A DNA stretch of 64,000 bases from Pseudomonas rubra. GTDB taxonomy: Bacteria; Pseudomonadota; Gammaproteobacteria; Pseudomonadales; Pseudomonadaceae. Below the pieces are notes generated by a model. That model had not been told where the DNA came from and made no database searches. It was given only the letters and a program-made list of their open reading frames with translations. The translations under genes were made by a program, and so were the position numbers. This document shows positions 8,853-16,791 of the stretch, one piece after another (positions within the stretch are counted from its first letter, which is position 1; the number at the start of each line of letters is the position of its first letter). The DNA lies in assembly GCF_028656935.1 (NCBI RefSeq), contig NZ_JAMDGZ010000029.1, positions 46,703 to 110,702 on the forward strand, written 5' to 3'.

Positions 8853-9314
8853 ATGAACACCGACCCGAAAGCACCTGTTGCCTGCGACGAACTGCTCCTG
8901 GACAACCAGGTGTGCTTCGCCCTGCACTCCACATCACTGCTGATGACCAAGGTATACAAGCCACTGTTGCAGCAGCTCGGACTGACGTACCCACAGTACT
9001 TGGCGATGCTGGTCCTATGGGAACGAGATGGTTTGACCGTAGGAGAGATCAGTCAGCGCCTACTCACCGATCCGGGTTCACTGACGCCATTGCTCAAGCG
9101 ACTGGAAGCCGAGGGTCTGCTCAAGCGCACCCGTAGCCACGCAGATGAACGGGTCGTGCTGGTGCAACTGAGCGAACAGGGCCGCGCCCTGCAAGCCCGG
9201 GCCAAAGACGTGCCCCCCTGCATTCTGGCCGCCAGTGGCGAGAACCTCGAACGTCTGCAACAACTGCAGGCCGACTTGCTGGCACTGCGCGCCAACCTGC
9301 AAAAAAGCCTCTAG
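8853..9314 (+). CDS. ohrR: OhrR, organic-hydroperoxide-sensing MarR family repressor
   Basis: This 153-residue MarR protein senses organic hydroperoxides and releases ohr from repression. Its reactive cysteine is C21 in LDNQVCFALHS, matching the conserved sensing Cys near position 22 of OhrR. A second cysteine at C123 (VPPCILA) matches the resolving Cys of the two-Cys type, and YPQYL with Trp57 follows the family pattern. The winged helix spans about 60-105 (TVGEISQRL...LTPLLKRLEAEGLLKRTRS). The ATG at 8853 has an AAGGA site. The gene lies directly upstream of ohr in the same orientation, but an operator-bearing gap of 127 bases suggests separate promoters. Confidence 0.95.
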   Translation: MNTDPKAPVACDELLLDNQVCFALHSTSLLMTKVYKPLLQQLGLTYPQYLAMLVLWERDGLTVGEISQRLLTDPGSLTPLLKRLEAEGLLKRTRSHADERVVLVQLSEQGRALQARAKDVPPCILAASGENLERLQQLQADLLALRANLQKSL

Positions 9315-9361
9315 GCGCTATGCTCATAGATGACCGTTGGTAGGTCAGCCGAAAAATTATC

Positions 9362-9390
9362 TTGCGCACTAAATAATTGCGCGCTAATTT
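9362..9390 (+). promoter_or_regulatory. Candidate OhrR operator pair upstream of ohr
   Basis: TTGCGCACTAA (9362-9372) and TTGCGCGCTAATTT (9377-9390) repeat with a 15-base offset, identical in spacing to the pair before ohrR. The first TTGCGC and the TAATTT 17 bases later could also serve as -35/-10 boxes, so repressor binding would block the promoter. Confidence 0.6.
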
Positions 9391-9441
9391 AATTTCCATA
9401 CCCACTCAGCGCCACGGCGCCACTCTCAAGCGAGGCTCAAC

Positions 9442-9870
9442 ATGCAAAAGGTCACTCCGCTTTACATCGCCGAAGCCAAATCCACCGGTGGCCGCGACGG
9501 TGGTTCGCGCGCAAGCGACGGCAAACTGGAAGTCAAGCTGAGCACTCCCAAGGAGTTGGGCGGCGCAGGTGGTGACGGCACCAACCCCGAGCAACTGTTT
9601 GCCGCCGGCTACTCGGCCTGCTTCATCGGCGCCCTGAAGTTTGTTGCCGGCCAGGAGAAAAAAGCCCTGCCCGCTGACAGCTCGATCACCGCCAAGGTTG
9701 GCATTGGCCAGATTCCGGGTGGTTTCGGCCTGGATATCGACCTGCACATCGACCTGCCAGGTCTTGCGCAGGCAGAGGCACAAAAGCTGGTCGAGGCCGC
9801 TCACCAGGTCTGCCCGTACTCCAACGCTACCCGTGGCAATGTCGACGTACGCCTGCACGTCACTGTCTGA
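9442..9870 (+). CDS. ohr: Organic hydroperoxide resistance protein Ohr
   Basis: Ohr is a cytoplasmic thiol peroxidase that reduces fatty acid and other organic hydroperoxides using lipoylated proteins. This 142-residue protein has both catalytic cysteines at the family positions: C60 in GYSACFIGAL and C124 in HQVCPYSNATRGN, plus the conserved Arg near residue 23 (GGSRAS; the preceding Arg is 18). Length and ends match Ohr of P. aeruginosa. It is controlled by the adjacent ohrR gene, as shown by the shared tandem operator candidates, and is closed by a bidirectional terminator. Confidence 0.97.
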   Translation: MQKVTPLYIAEAKSTGGRDGGSRASDGKLEVKLSTPKELGGAGGDGTNPEQLFAAGYSACFIGALKFVAGQEKKALPADSSITAKVGIGQIPGGFGLDIDLHIDLPGLAQAEAQKLVEAAHQVCPYSNATRGNVDVRLHVTV

Positions 9871-9888
9871 TCGACAAACACCAGGCAT

Positions 9889-9916
9889 AAAAAAACCCGG
9901 CCAAGGCCGGGTTTTT
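9889..9916. terminator. Bidirectional intrinsic terminator between ohr and efp
   Basis: A perfect 8-bp stem ACCCGGCC/GGCCGGGT with an AA loop is preceded by a run of A and followed by five T. It serves both convergent genes. Confidence 0.92.
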
Positions 9917-9938
9917 CGATTTCGCAGCAATGCCAGGC

Positions 9939-10511
9939 TTAGGACTTGGCACGGCCCTTGTAGGAGCCGCCGTCGCGAGTGTCGATCTCGATCATGTCGT
10001 CGATTTCGATGAAGTCAGCAACGCTCAGCTCGGTGCCGTTGCTCAGCTTGGCAGGCTTCATGACCTTGCCAGAAGTGTCGCCACGGGCGGAACCTTCGGT
10101 GTAGGCAACTTTACGAACGATGGTGGTCGGCAGATCAACCGAAACCAGACGCTCTTCGAAGAACACAGCTTCGCAGACGTCAGTCATGCCTTCTTCGATG
10201 AACGGCAGAACGGCCTCGATGTCTTCGGCGTTCAGCTCGTACATGGTGTAGTCAGTGGTGTCCATGAAGGTGTAGGTGTCACCATTGATGAACGACAGGG
10301 TCGCTTCTTTGCGATCCAGGATCACGTCGTCCAGCTTGTCGTCGGCCGAGTAGACGGTTTCAGTCTTGTAGCCGGTCAGCAGGTTCTTCAGCTTGGTCTT
10401 CATGATCGCGCTGTTACGGCCCGACTTGGTGAATTCAGCCTTCTGAACCAGCCATGGATCGTTGTCGATACGGATCACGGTACCGGGTTTCAGTTCTTTA
10501 CCAGTTTTCAT
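9939..10511 (-). CDS. efp: Translation elongation factor P
   Basis: This 190-residue factor rescues ribosomes stalled at proline stretches. The three-domain EF-P layout is intact. The tip residue of the loop is an arginine, R32 ([10 protein letters not shown]), as in P. aeruginosa and Shewanella, where it is rhamnosylated by EarP instead of being lysylated. The modifying enzyme gene earP lies 48 bases upstream on the same strand, so the two probably form a unit, although the gap is AT-rich enough to hold an extra promoter. The start has a modest AT-rich upstream region and the family N-terminus [10 protein letters not shown]. Confidence 0.98.
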   Translation of the reverse strand: MKTGKELKPGTVIRIDNDPWLVQKAEFTKSGRNSAIMKTKLKNLLTGYKTETVYSADDKLDDVILDRKEATLSFINGDTYTFMDTTDYTMYELNAEDIEAVLPFIEEGMTDVCEAVFFEERLVSVDLPTTIVRKVAYTEGSARGDTSGKVMKPAKLSNGTELSVADFIEIDDMIEIDTRDGGSYKGRAKS

Positions 10512-10559
10512 TGCGATATATCCGAATTTGGATGGATTTACAAAAATCGAGGCCGCATA

Positions 10560-11693
10560 TCATAGCCAATTTCGGTAAAACTGTACCAGCGCCGTGGCAA
10601 GGTCCGGCTGAGCGGCCTGTACCGCGCTCCAGCGGTGGGCGTGGCAGTCCAGTTCGTCCCAGTGCGCCAGCAACTGTTGCCAGGCCTGGCCCATGTCGTT
10701 GTCCATGTTCCAGCCACGCCACAATTGCACCAGTGCTGCGGCAGCCGGAGCAGACAAACCCTGGACATACAGATCGAGAAACGCTTCGAGTTTCTCCCAG
10801 TGGGCGTACTCTTCCTGCACATAGATATGCCAGAGCAGCGGCCGTGCAGCCCATTGCGCACGGACGAAGGAATCTTCGCCACGCACCGCATTGAAGTCGC
10901 AGCACCACAGCAGACGGTCATAATCATCCTGGCTGACGAAAGGCAGGATTTGCACGGTCAGTGCTCCCCGTCGAGCAATGCTGCCCACCGTCAGCACCTG
11001 CTCGCCGAGCCAGTCCTTGACGTCGCCCAGGACCCGGCCTTCAGGCACCAGCAAGTGATTGGCACGGCTGTCACCAGCCAGGGCATCCAGCCAGCTGGCC
11101 ACGCCGGGGTTTTCGTAGGCGAACAGTGAAATCAGTCGAGCGTTATGCTCAGGCACTATGCCTAGCCCCTGCAAAAAACCGTTGCGTACGGCCGGGTCCG
11201 ACTGCAGCGCGTCGCGCCGTGACAGTAAATCCGCTTCACGCAGCAAGCCGCCGGTTTTCGGGGTAAAGCCTGGAAAGAAAAATACCTTGCGCAAGCCATT
11301 GGGCTGGGGCGACGGCAAACCATGGCAACCTTCGACCCAGTCCTCGGCGCTGAGGTAGTCCAGGTTCAGCCACAGCGGCGCACGGGGTTGTTCGAGCATG
11401 CCCTGCACATAGGCTGGCGGCAGCTGGCAGGCGAATGCACCAATGACTACATCAGCTACAGCCGTGTCCTGCCACTGGGTGGGCCATTGTCGTACATCCA
11501 CACCCTGCTGCCATTGCTGGGCGGCATCGGTCTGGGCCTCGGGACAGATACGCACGAACGCCTTCAGGTCATCCACCCACAAGCGCACCGCAAGCCCCTG
11601 CTCGGCCACCAGTTGCCGGGCCAGGCGCCAGGTCACGCCGATGTCGCCGTAGTTGTCGACGACACAACAGAAGATGTCCCAGTGCGCTTTCAT
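10560..11693 (-). CDS. earP: EF-P arginine rhamnosyltransferase EarP
   Basis: This 377-residue GT-B inverting glycosyltransferase moves rhamnose from dTDP-rhamnose onto Arg32 of EF-P. The N-terminal VVDNYGDIG carries D13 and D17, residues shown to be needed in P. putida EarP, and the nucleotide-sugar site near RGEDSFVRAQWAARP carries the conserved Arg, Glu and Asp (about 271-274). The FFFPGFTPKTGGLLRE stretch is also typical. The ATG at 11693 has an AAGGGG site. It is followed directly by efp, its protein substrate, which makes the function nearly certain. Confidence 0.96.
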   Translation of the reverse strand: MKAHWDIFCCVVDNYGDIGVTWRLARQLVAEQGLAVRLWVDDLKAFVRICPEAQTDAAQQWQQGVDVRQWPTQWQDTAVADVVIGAFACQLPPAYVQGMLEQPRAPLWLNLDYLSAEDWVEGCHGLPSPQPNGLRKVFFFPGFTPKTGGLLREADLLSRRDALQSDPAVRNGFLQGLGIVPEHNARLISLFAYENPGVASWLDALAGDSRANHLLVPEGRVLGDVKDWLGEQVLTVGSIARRGALTVQILPFVSQDDYDRLLWCCDFNAVRGEDSFVRAQWAARPLLWHIYVQEEYAHWEKLEAFLDLYVQGLSAPAAAALVQLWRGWNMDNDMGQAWQQLLAHWDELDCHAHRWSAVQAAQPDLATALVQFYRNWL

Positions 11694-11814
11694 CGCGGCC
11701 CCTTGGAAAAAGCGCCGATTGTCCGGGTAAATCATCGCAGACAAAAGCATGGCAGGTAAAAAATCCATGCGACCATGCGACAATGGCAACCCCTGCCCTG
11801 GCCAGGAGGCCATC

Positions 11815-12192
11815 ATGCCCCGCCCTCGCGAATTGAAGATCACCCTCAAGCCGCTGCAACTGATCCTGTGTATCGCCCTGGGCCTGTGGCTTGGCGCGCT
11901 AGCCATTGCCCTGAGCCTGTGGCTGGCCGAACGCCAGTGGCCACAGACGCTGCAGCCAATCAGCCAGGTGCTTGCGCCGCCTGCCGCGACCCCGGCAGCA
12001 ACAGATCCGCAGCAGCAGATGTTCGAGCACTACAAGCAGATCCTGCGCAAACAGGAAGTGCAACAGGCCCAGGAGCAAGTGCAAGGCAACCCGCGCAACC
12101 TGTCCAACCCCAAGTGCCAGTTCTGGCTGCAACAGGACCGCACCGCGCCGAGCGAAAAAAGCCGCGCCCTCGTTCTCGAATTCTGCAACTGA
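11815..12192 (+). CDS. Small single-pass membrane protein of unknown function
   Basis: This 125-residue protein has one clear hydrophobic segment (about residues 15-36, LQLILCIALGLWLGALAIAL) after a basic start, then a Pro/Ala-rich and Gln-rich tail that includes a short amphipathic helix (MFEHYKQILRKQEVQQAQEQ) and a C-terminal part with two cysteines (PKCQFW and EFCN). The ATG at 11815 has an AGGAGG site. It sits 4 bases before the GreA/B-like gene and is divergent from earP. I do not recognise the family. The tail is probably periplasmic if the basic N-terminus stays inside. Confidence 0.75.
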   Translation: MPRPRELKITLKPLQLILCIALGLWLGALAIALSLWLAERQWPQTLQPISQVLAPPAATPAATDPQQQMFEHYKQILRKQEVQQAQEQVQGNPRNLSNPKCQFWLQQDRTAPSEKSRALVLEFCN

Positions 12193-12196
12193 CACC

Positions 12197-12679
12197 ATGA
12201 CCAAAGCCGACCTGCTGCAACGCATCATCGACACCCTGAGCCTTGATCTGGACGTCGCCCAGCGCGCGGCGCAAACCGCCTATGAAGCAGCCACTGCCAA
12301 AGAGAACATCGCCGAAAACAAGTACGACACCCTGGGCCTGGAGGCTTCGTACCTGGCCACCGGCCAAGCCCGGCGCATGGAGGAGATCCGCCAGGCGCGG
12401 GCGGCGTACCAGCAGTTGCTGCTACGCGACTATGACCCGCAGCGCGGCATTCAGGTCAGCAACCTGGTGACCCTGGAGGCCGATAATGGCAGTTGCCAGC
12501 GGCTGTTCCTCGGCCCCGAAGGCGCGGGGTTGAAGATTGGCCAGGGCGAACAACTGGTCACGGTGATCACCCCGCGCTCGCCACTGGGGCAGCATTTGCT
12601 TGGCAAGGTTGAAGAGGATGAGGTCAGCCTGGTGCTGGGCGGGGTGCCACAGCGTTACTACATCCTCGAGGTTCTGTGA
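12197..12679 (+). CDS. GreA/GreB-like transcription elongation factor family protein
   Basis: This 160-residue protein ends in a domain like the C-terminal FKBP-like domain of GreA/GreB (VSNLVTLEADNGSCQRLFLGPEGAG...TPRSPLGQHLLGKVEEDEV). Its first 75 residues are helical and rich in Ala, Glu and Arg, as expected for a coiled coil. GreA/B rescue backtracked RNA polymerase by RNA cleavage; the acidic tip residues of true Gre coiled coils are not obvious here, so it could be a Gre-fold factor with another role, as Rnk and others are. It follows the small membrane protein gene by 4 bases and is likely co-transcribed with it. Confidence 0.75.
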   Translation: MTKADLLQRIIDTLSLDLDVAQRAAQTAYEAATAKENIAENKYDTLGLEASYLATGQARRMEEIRQARAAYQQLLLRDYDPQRGIQVSNLVTLEADNGSCQRLFLGPEGAGLKIGQGEQLVTVITPRSPLGQHLLGKVEEDEVSLVLGGVPQRYYILEVL

Positions 12680-12699
12680 TCGGGAAGGCTGCGCCTTCC

Positions 12700-12770
12700 A
12701 TCGCTGGCAAGGCCAGCTCCCACAATGGCCTGCATTTACCCTTCCTGTGGGAGCCGGCCTTGCCGGCGAT
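12700..12770. repeat. Inverted pair of REP-like elements
   Basis: Two head-to-head copies of a Pseudomonas REP-type sequence (ATCGCTGGCAAGGCCAGCTC at 12700 and its counterpart ending CTTGCCGGCGAT at 12770) flank a short spacer. The pair is extended by GGCTGCGCC-like arms on both sides. It lies between two convergent genes, the usual position of such elements. This pair is a variant of the more uniform family found elsewhere in the window. Confidence 0.8.
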
Positions 12771-12791
12771 GGGCTGCGCAGCAGCCCCTAT

Positions 12792-13724
12792 TCAAAGTGA
12801 ACCCAACGCATCAAACCGCTGTGCCAGCCCCTGCCGGGCAAACTGTTCGATGACAAAGTCGACAAAGGCCCGGGTCTTGCCCGGCAGCAATTTATGCTCG
12901 GCGTAGTACAGCGAGATATTGCCGTCATCCACATACCAGTCCGGTAACACCCGCTGTAGCCGGCCAGCCTGCAGGTACGGCACGGCAAACGGCATGCTTA
13001 CCAGCGCCACGCCCAGCCCCTGCTCCGCCGCCGCACAGGCGGCTTCCGAATCACTCATGGTCATGCGCAAACGCAGGCTCAGAGGGCTCTGCTCCCGCTC
13101 GCGACTGGTCAGCGGCCAGGAGCGCACGCGCCCAGTCTGCGGTGATCGAATGAGGATGCCATCGAGCGCGTGCAAATCGGCGGGCTGAGTAATCGGCGGA
13201 TGCTCCTGCAAATATGCCGGCGCCGCCACCAGGATCCGGTGCGCCGGGGTCAGCTTGCGCGCCACCACCCCTTGAGGCAGATCGAAGCCGCCACCAATGG
13301 CCGCATCAAAGCCCTGGCCGATCAGGTCGACCTGGCGGTTGTCGAAATGCCAGTCCGGGCTGATCGCCGGGTAGCGGTGCAGAAATTCTGCGAGCAGTGG
13401 CACGATGTACAAGCGGCCAAATACCGTGCCCATGCTCACTTTCAAGGTGCCGGCCGGCTGCCCTTCGGCACTGGCCAGATTGGCCACGGCATACTGGATG
13501 GTCTGAAAGCTCGCGGCCACCTCCGCAAGAAAACGCTGCCCGGCCTCGGTCAGGGTCAGGCGCCGGGTACTGCGCTGGAACAAGCGCACACCCAGGCGCG
13601 CTTCCAGACGCGCGACGTTCTTGCCCACCGCCGCCGGGGTCAGGCTCAGGCGCCGCGCCGCTTCGGCAAAGCTGCCGACTTCGGCGCTGCGAACAAAACA
13701 CTCGATGCTGCTGAACGACTCCAC
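12792..13724 (-). CDS. LysR family transcriptional regulator, divergent from an SDR gene
   Basis: This 310-residue regulator has the LysR helix-turn-helix at residues 5-64 (IECFVRSAEVGSFAEAARRLSLTPAAVGKNVARLE) and an effector domain from about 92. It belongs to the CrgA/DmlR-like branch (RRLTLTEAGQRFL...GTLKVSMGTVFG). The start is GTG at 13724; the nearby ATG at 13738 is out of frame. It is divergently arranged with the SDR gene at 13848, which is the likely target: in this branch the regulator typically controls the adjacent oxidoreductase. Confidence 0.9.
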   Translation of the reverse strand: MESFSSIECFVRSAEVGSFAEAARRLSLTPAAVGKNVARLEARLGVRLFQRSTRRLTLTEAGQRFLAEVAASFQTIQYAVANLASAEGQPAGTLKVSMGTVFGRLYIVPLLAEFLHRYPAISPDWHFDNRQVDLIGQGFDAAIGGGFDLPQGVVARKLTPAHRILVAAPAYLQEHPPITQPADLHALDGILIRSPQTGRVRSWPLTSREREQSPLSLRLRMTMSDSEAACAAAEQGLGVALVSMPFAVPYLQAGRLQRVLPDWYVDDGNISLYYAEHKLLPGKTRAFVDFVIEQFARQGLAQRFDALGSL

Positions 13725-13847
13725 TGCGGCGATTCCATACTTCTGGTTTACACAGACTATAGCGATTAGTGGCTACCGGCAGGGTAATCTGCGGCCGATA
13801 CTGAGCGTCATCCAAGGCATCCGGCCTTGTTCTTTCGGGAGCACAGC

Positions 13848-14597
13848 ATGTCGACCCAATCCAGCCTGCACGGGAAAACAGCCCTGATCCAGGGCGGTTC
13901 GCGCGGTATCGGCGCCGCCATCGTCAAACGCCTGGCCGCCGAAGGCGCCCGTGTCGCCTTCACCTACGCCAACGCCACCGAGCAGGCCGATGCGTTGCAG
14001 CGCAGCATCATCGCCGCCGGCGGCAAGGCTCTGGCGATCAAGGCCAATAGCGCCGATGCCAGTGCCGTGCAGCAGGCAGTGCAAGACACGGTCGAGGCTT
14101 TCGGTGGCCTGGATATCCTGGTCAACAATGCCGGGGTACTGGCAGTCGGGCCGCTGGCGGACTTCAGCCTGGAGGACTTCGACCGTACTTTGGCGGTGAA
14201 TGTGCGCAGCGTCTTCGTCGCCACCCAAGCCGCCGCCCGGCACATGAGCCAGGGCGGTCGGATCATCAACATTGGTAGTACCAACGCCGAGCGCATGCCC
14301 TTCGCAGGCGGCGGCCCCTATGCCATGAGCAAGTCGGCACTGGTCGGCCTGACCCGTGGCCTGGCCCGTGATCTCGGACCGCTGGGCATCACCATCAACA
14401 ACGTCCAGCCCGGCCCGGTGGACACCGAAATGAACCCGGCCCAGGGCGAATTCGCCGAAAGCCTGATGAGTTTGATGGCAGTGGGCCGTTACGGCCATGT
14501 CGACGAAATCGCCAGCTTCGTCGCTTACCTGGCCGGCCCCGAGGCGGCCTACATTACCGGCGCCAGCCTGACCATCGATGGCGGCTTCGCTGCCTGA
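13848..14597 (+). CDS. SDR family NAD(P)-dependent oxidoreductase
   Basis: This 249-residue classical short-chain dehydrogenase has the cofactor loop GGSRGIGAAI near residue 16, NNAG near 91, a catalytic Ser in INIGST, the Tyr-x-x-x-Lys pair in PYAMSKSALVGL, and the closing ITGASLTIDGGFAA. The substrate is unknown. The lack of an acidic residue at the end of beta-2 (FTYANATEQ) fits NADPH use. The ATG at 13848 has a GGGAG site. It is divergent from, and likely regulated by, the LysR gene at 12792-13724. Confidence 0.92.
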   Translation: MSTQSSLHGKTALIQGGSRGIGAAIVKRLAAEGARVAFTYANATEQADALQRSIIAAGGKALAIKANSADASAVQQAVQDTVEAFGGLDILVNNAGVLAVGPLADFSLEDFDRTLAVNVRSVFVATQAAARHMSQGGRIINIGSTNAERMPFAGGGPYAMSKSALVGLTRGLARDLGPLGITINNVQPGPVDTEMNPAQGEFAESLMSLMAVGRYGHVDEIASFVAYLAGPEAAYITGASLTIDGGFAA

Positions 14598-14603
14598 GGT
14601 CGG

Positions 14604-15491
14604 TCAATGACACTCCCGGCCTGCCAGGCGCTGTTCAATCAACTGGACAAAGGCCCTGGCGGCCGGGGTCGGGTGCGTCGACCAGATCGCATACACGTGT
14701 CGTACCGGCGCATCCTCGAGCGCGACCACCGCCACGCCGTTGAAGCTGTTGGCGATCCGCGCCGGCACCAGGCCGACGGCCAGGCCACGCTTGGCGAATT
14801 TTTCCACCAGGCGGATATTGGTCATTTCGAACTGCACCCGATGGCGTACCCCGGCGGCGGCAAAGGCCTCGTCGGTTTGCCGACGGGCACCGCTACCAGC
14901 CGGAAAATCCACCAACGGCTGTGCTTGCAGATCGGCCAGGGACAAGCGCGCCGCACCCGCCAAAGGATGCTCAGCGGCCATCACCGCCACCAACTGTTCT
15001 TCGGCCAGCAGGCGGTGCTCGACACCGTCCAGTCGCTCGCCTGGCCAGACCCCGATAAAGCCCACGTCCAGCCGCCGCTCGCGCACATCGGCAATCAACA
15101 GTTCGCTCTTGGCCATCAGCCAGCGGATATCCACCCGTGGGTGCTGAGCATGAAAATCGGCCAGCAGATCGACCAGGTCCAGTTCGGTCAGCGAGGTAAT
15201 CTCGCCGACGGACAATTGCCCGCGCACCTCACCACAGGCTGCGGCCACATCCTCGGCAATCCGCCGGGTAGCTTCCAGCGCGGGCCGGGCGCTGTGCACG
15301 AAGGCTTCGCCCGCCGGAGTCAGGCGCACGCGCCGCGAACTGCGCTCGAACAGGCTGACGCCAAGGGTCTCTTCGAGCCGGGCAACCTGATGGCTCAAGG
15401 CCGACTGCACCACATGGCAACGCTCGGCGGCGCGGGTGAAGCTGCCGGTATCGGCCACCGCCAAGGCATACTCAATCTGCTTGAGGTTCAT
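14604..15491 (-). CDS. LysR family transcriptional regulator, divergent from an MFS gene
   Basis: This 295-residue LysR protein begins MNLKQIEYALAVADTGSFTRAAERCHVVQSALSHQVARLE, a standard helix-turn-helix. The effector domain starts near QLSVGEITSLTELDLVDLL. A TTG six codons upstream is in frame, but the ATG at 15491 aligns with the usual LysR N-terminus. It is divergent from the MFS gene at 15598, with a 106-base gap containing AT-rich sequence suited to regulator binding. Its 3' end lies 6 bases from the SDR stop. Confidence 0.9.
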   Translation of the reverse strand: MNLKQIEYALAVADTGSFTRAAERCHVVQSALSHQVARLEETLGVSLFERSSRRVRLTPAGEAFVHSARPALEATRRIAEDVAAACGEVRGQLSVGEITSLTELDLVDLLADFHAQHPRVDIRWLMAKSELLIADVRERRLDVGFIGVWPGERLDGVEHRLLAEEQLVAVMAAEHPLAGAARLSLADLQAQPLVDFPAGSGARRQTDEAFAAAGVRHRVQFEMTNIRLVEKFAKRGLAVGLVPARIANSFNGVAVVALEDAPVRHVYAIWSTHPTPAARAFVQLIEQRLAGRECH

Positions 15492-15597
15492 GGATTGATC
15501 TATTTTCAAGATGGATAGAATGAAAACGATACATTGGCGTCATGCTAGCGCATTTCCGATACTGTCACTTCCCCACTGCCACTGATCGAGACGGTCC

Positions 15598-16791
15598 ATG
15601 ACCTCTTCCAGCCACACCCTGAGCCGCGGCCTGATTCTGCTGATGGCGACCGCCACCGGCCTTGCCGTCGCCAGTAACTACTATGCACAACCCCTGCTGC
15701 ACAGCATCGCCGAACACTTCGGCCTGACCACCGCCAGTGCCGGGGCCATCGTCATCGCTGCGCAACTGAGCTACGGCGCCGGGCTGTTGCTGCTCGCGCC
15801 ACTGGGCGATTTGTTCGAGCAACGCAAGCTGATCGTCAGCATGATTGCCATCAGCACCCTGGGCCTGTTGATCAGCGCCTTTTCGCCAAGCCTGGCGTGG
15901 CTGCTGATCGGCACCACCCTCACCGGCCTGTTTTCAGTGGTTGCCCAGGTGTTGGTGCCCATGGCGGCTGGCCTGAGCGACCCCTCGCAACGCGGACGGG
16001 TGGTCGGCACCCTGATGACTGGGCTGCTGCTGGGCATTCTGCTGGCGCGCACGGCCGCAGGTTTCATGGCCGAGCTGGGCAACTGGCGCAGCATCTACCT
16101 GCTGGCGGCGGCATTGATGGGGCTGTCGGCGATCGCCTTGTTCCGCGCCCTGCCCGAGCGCCATCAGCATGCCGGGCTGAGCTATCCGGCGCTGCTGGGT
16201 TCGGTGTTTCGCCTGTTCATCGATGAGCCGATCCTGCGTTTGCGCTCGTTGCTGGGCCTGTTGTCGTTCAGCCTGTTCGCCTTGTTCTGGACGCCGCTGG
16301 CGTTTCTGCTGTCAGCCGAGCCATACCACTACTCCGATGCGGTGATTGGCCTGTTCGGCCTGGCCGGTGCCGCCGGCGCCCTGTCGGCCAACTGGGCCGG
16401 ACGCCTGGCCGACCGTGGCAAAGGCCCGCTAGGCACCACGGTGGGTTTGCTGGCGCTGCTACTCTCCTGGCTGCCGCTGGCCTTTGCCCAGTCGTCGCTG
16501 GTGGCATTGCTGGCCGGTGTGCTGTTGCTCGACCTTGCTGTGCAACTGGTCCACGTGAGCAACCAGAACGCCGTGATTGCCCTGCGCCCGGAAGCCCGCA
16601 ACCGCCTGAATGCCGGCTACATCACCTGCTACTTCATCGGCGGCGCACTTGGCTCGTTGCTGGGCACGCAACTGTTCCAGCGTTATGGCTGGGACGGCAT
16701 CGTCGTCGCCGGGCTGAGCATCGGCGCCCTGGCCGTGCTGGTCTGGGGCCTGGCCGAACGCCAACGCGCCGTGCGCCTGGGTACCGCCTAA
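15598..16791 (+). CDS. MFS transporter, drug/metabolite exporter type
   Basis: This 397-residue transporter has 12 predicted membrane spans. The loop between spans 2 and 3 carries GDLFEQRKLIV, the degenerate MFS motif A. Span 1 has MATATGLAVASNYYAQPLLHSI, a mark of the YfcJ/YnfM/sugar-efflux-like group of proton antiporters. The substrate is unknown. The adjacent divergent LysR gene is its likely regulator. Its end overlaps the convergent aprF gene by 4 bases, so transcription of this gene could interfere with the end of the protease operon. Confidence 0.9.
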   Translation: MTSSSHTLSRGLILLMATATGLAVASNYYAQPLLHSIAEHFGLTTASAGAIVIAAQLSYGAGLLLLAPLGDLFEQRKLIVSMIAISTLGLLISAFSPSLAWLLIGTTLTGLFSVVAQVLVPMAAGLSDPSQRGRVVGTLMTGLLLGILLARTAAGFMAELGNWRSIYLLAAALMGLSAIALFRALPERHQHAGLSYPALLGSVFRLFIDEPILRLRSLLGLLSFSLFALFWTPLAFLLSAEPYHYSDAVIGLFGLAGAAGALSANWAGRLADRGKGPLGTTVGLLALLLSWLPLAFAQSSLVALLAGVLLLDLAVQLVHVSNQNAVIALRPEARNRLNAGYITCYFIGGALGSLLGTQLFQRYGWDGIVVAGLSIGALAVLVWGLAERQRAVRLGTA

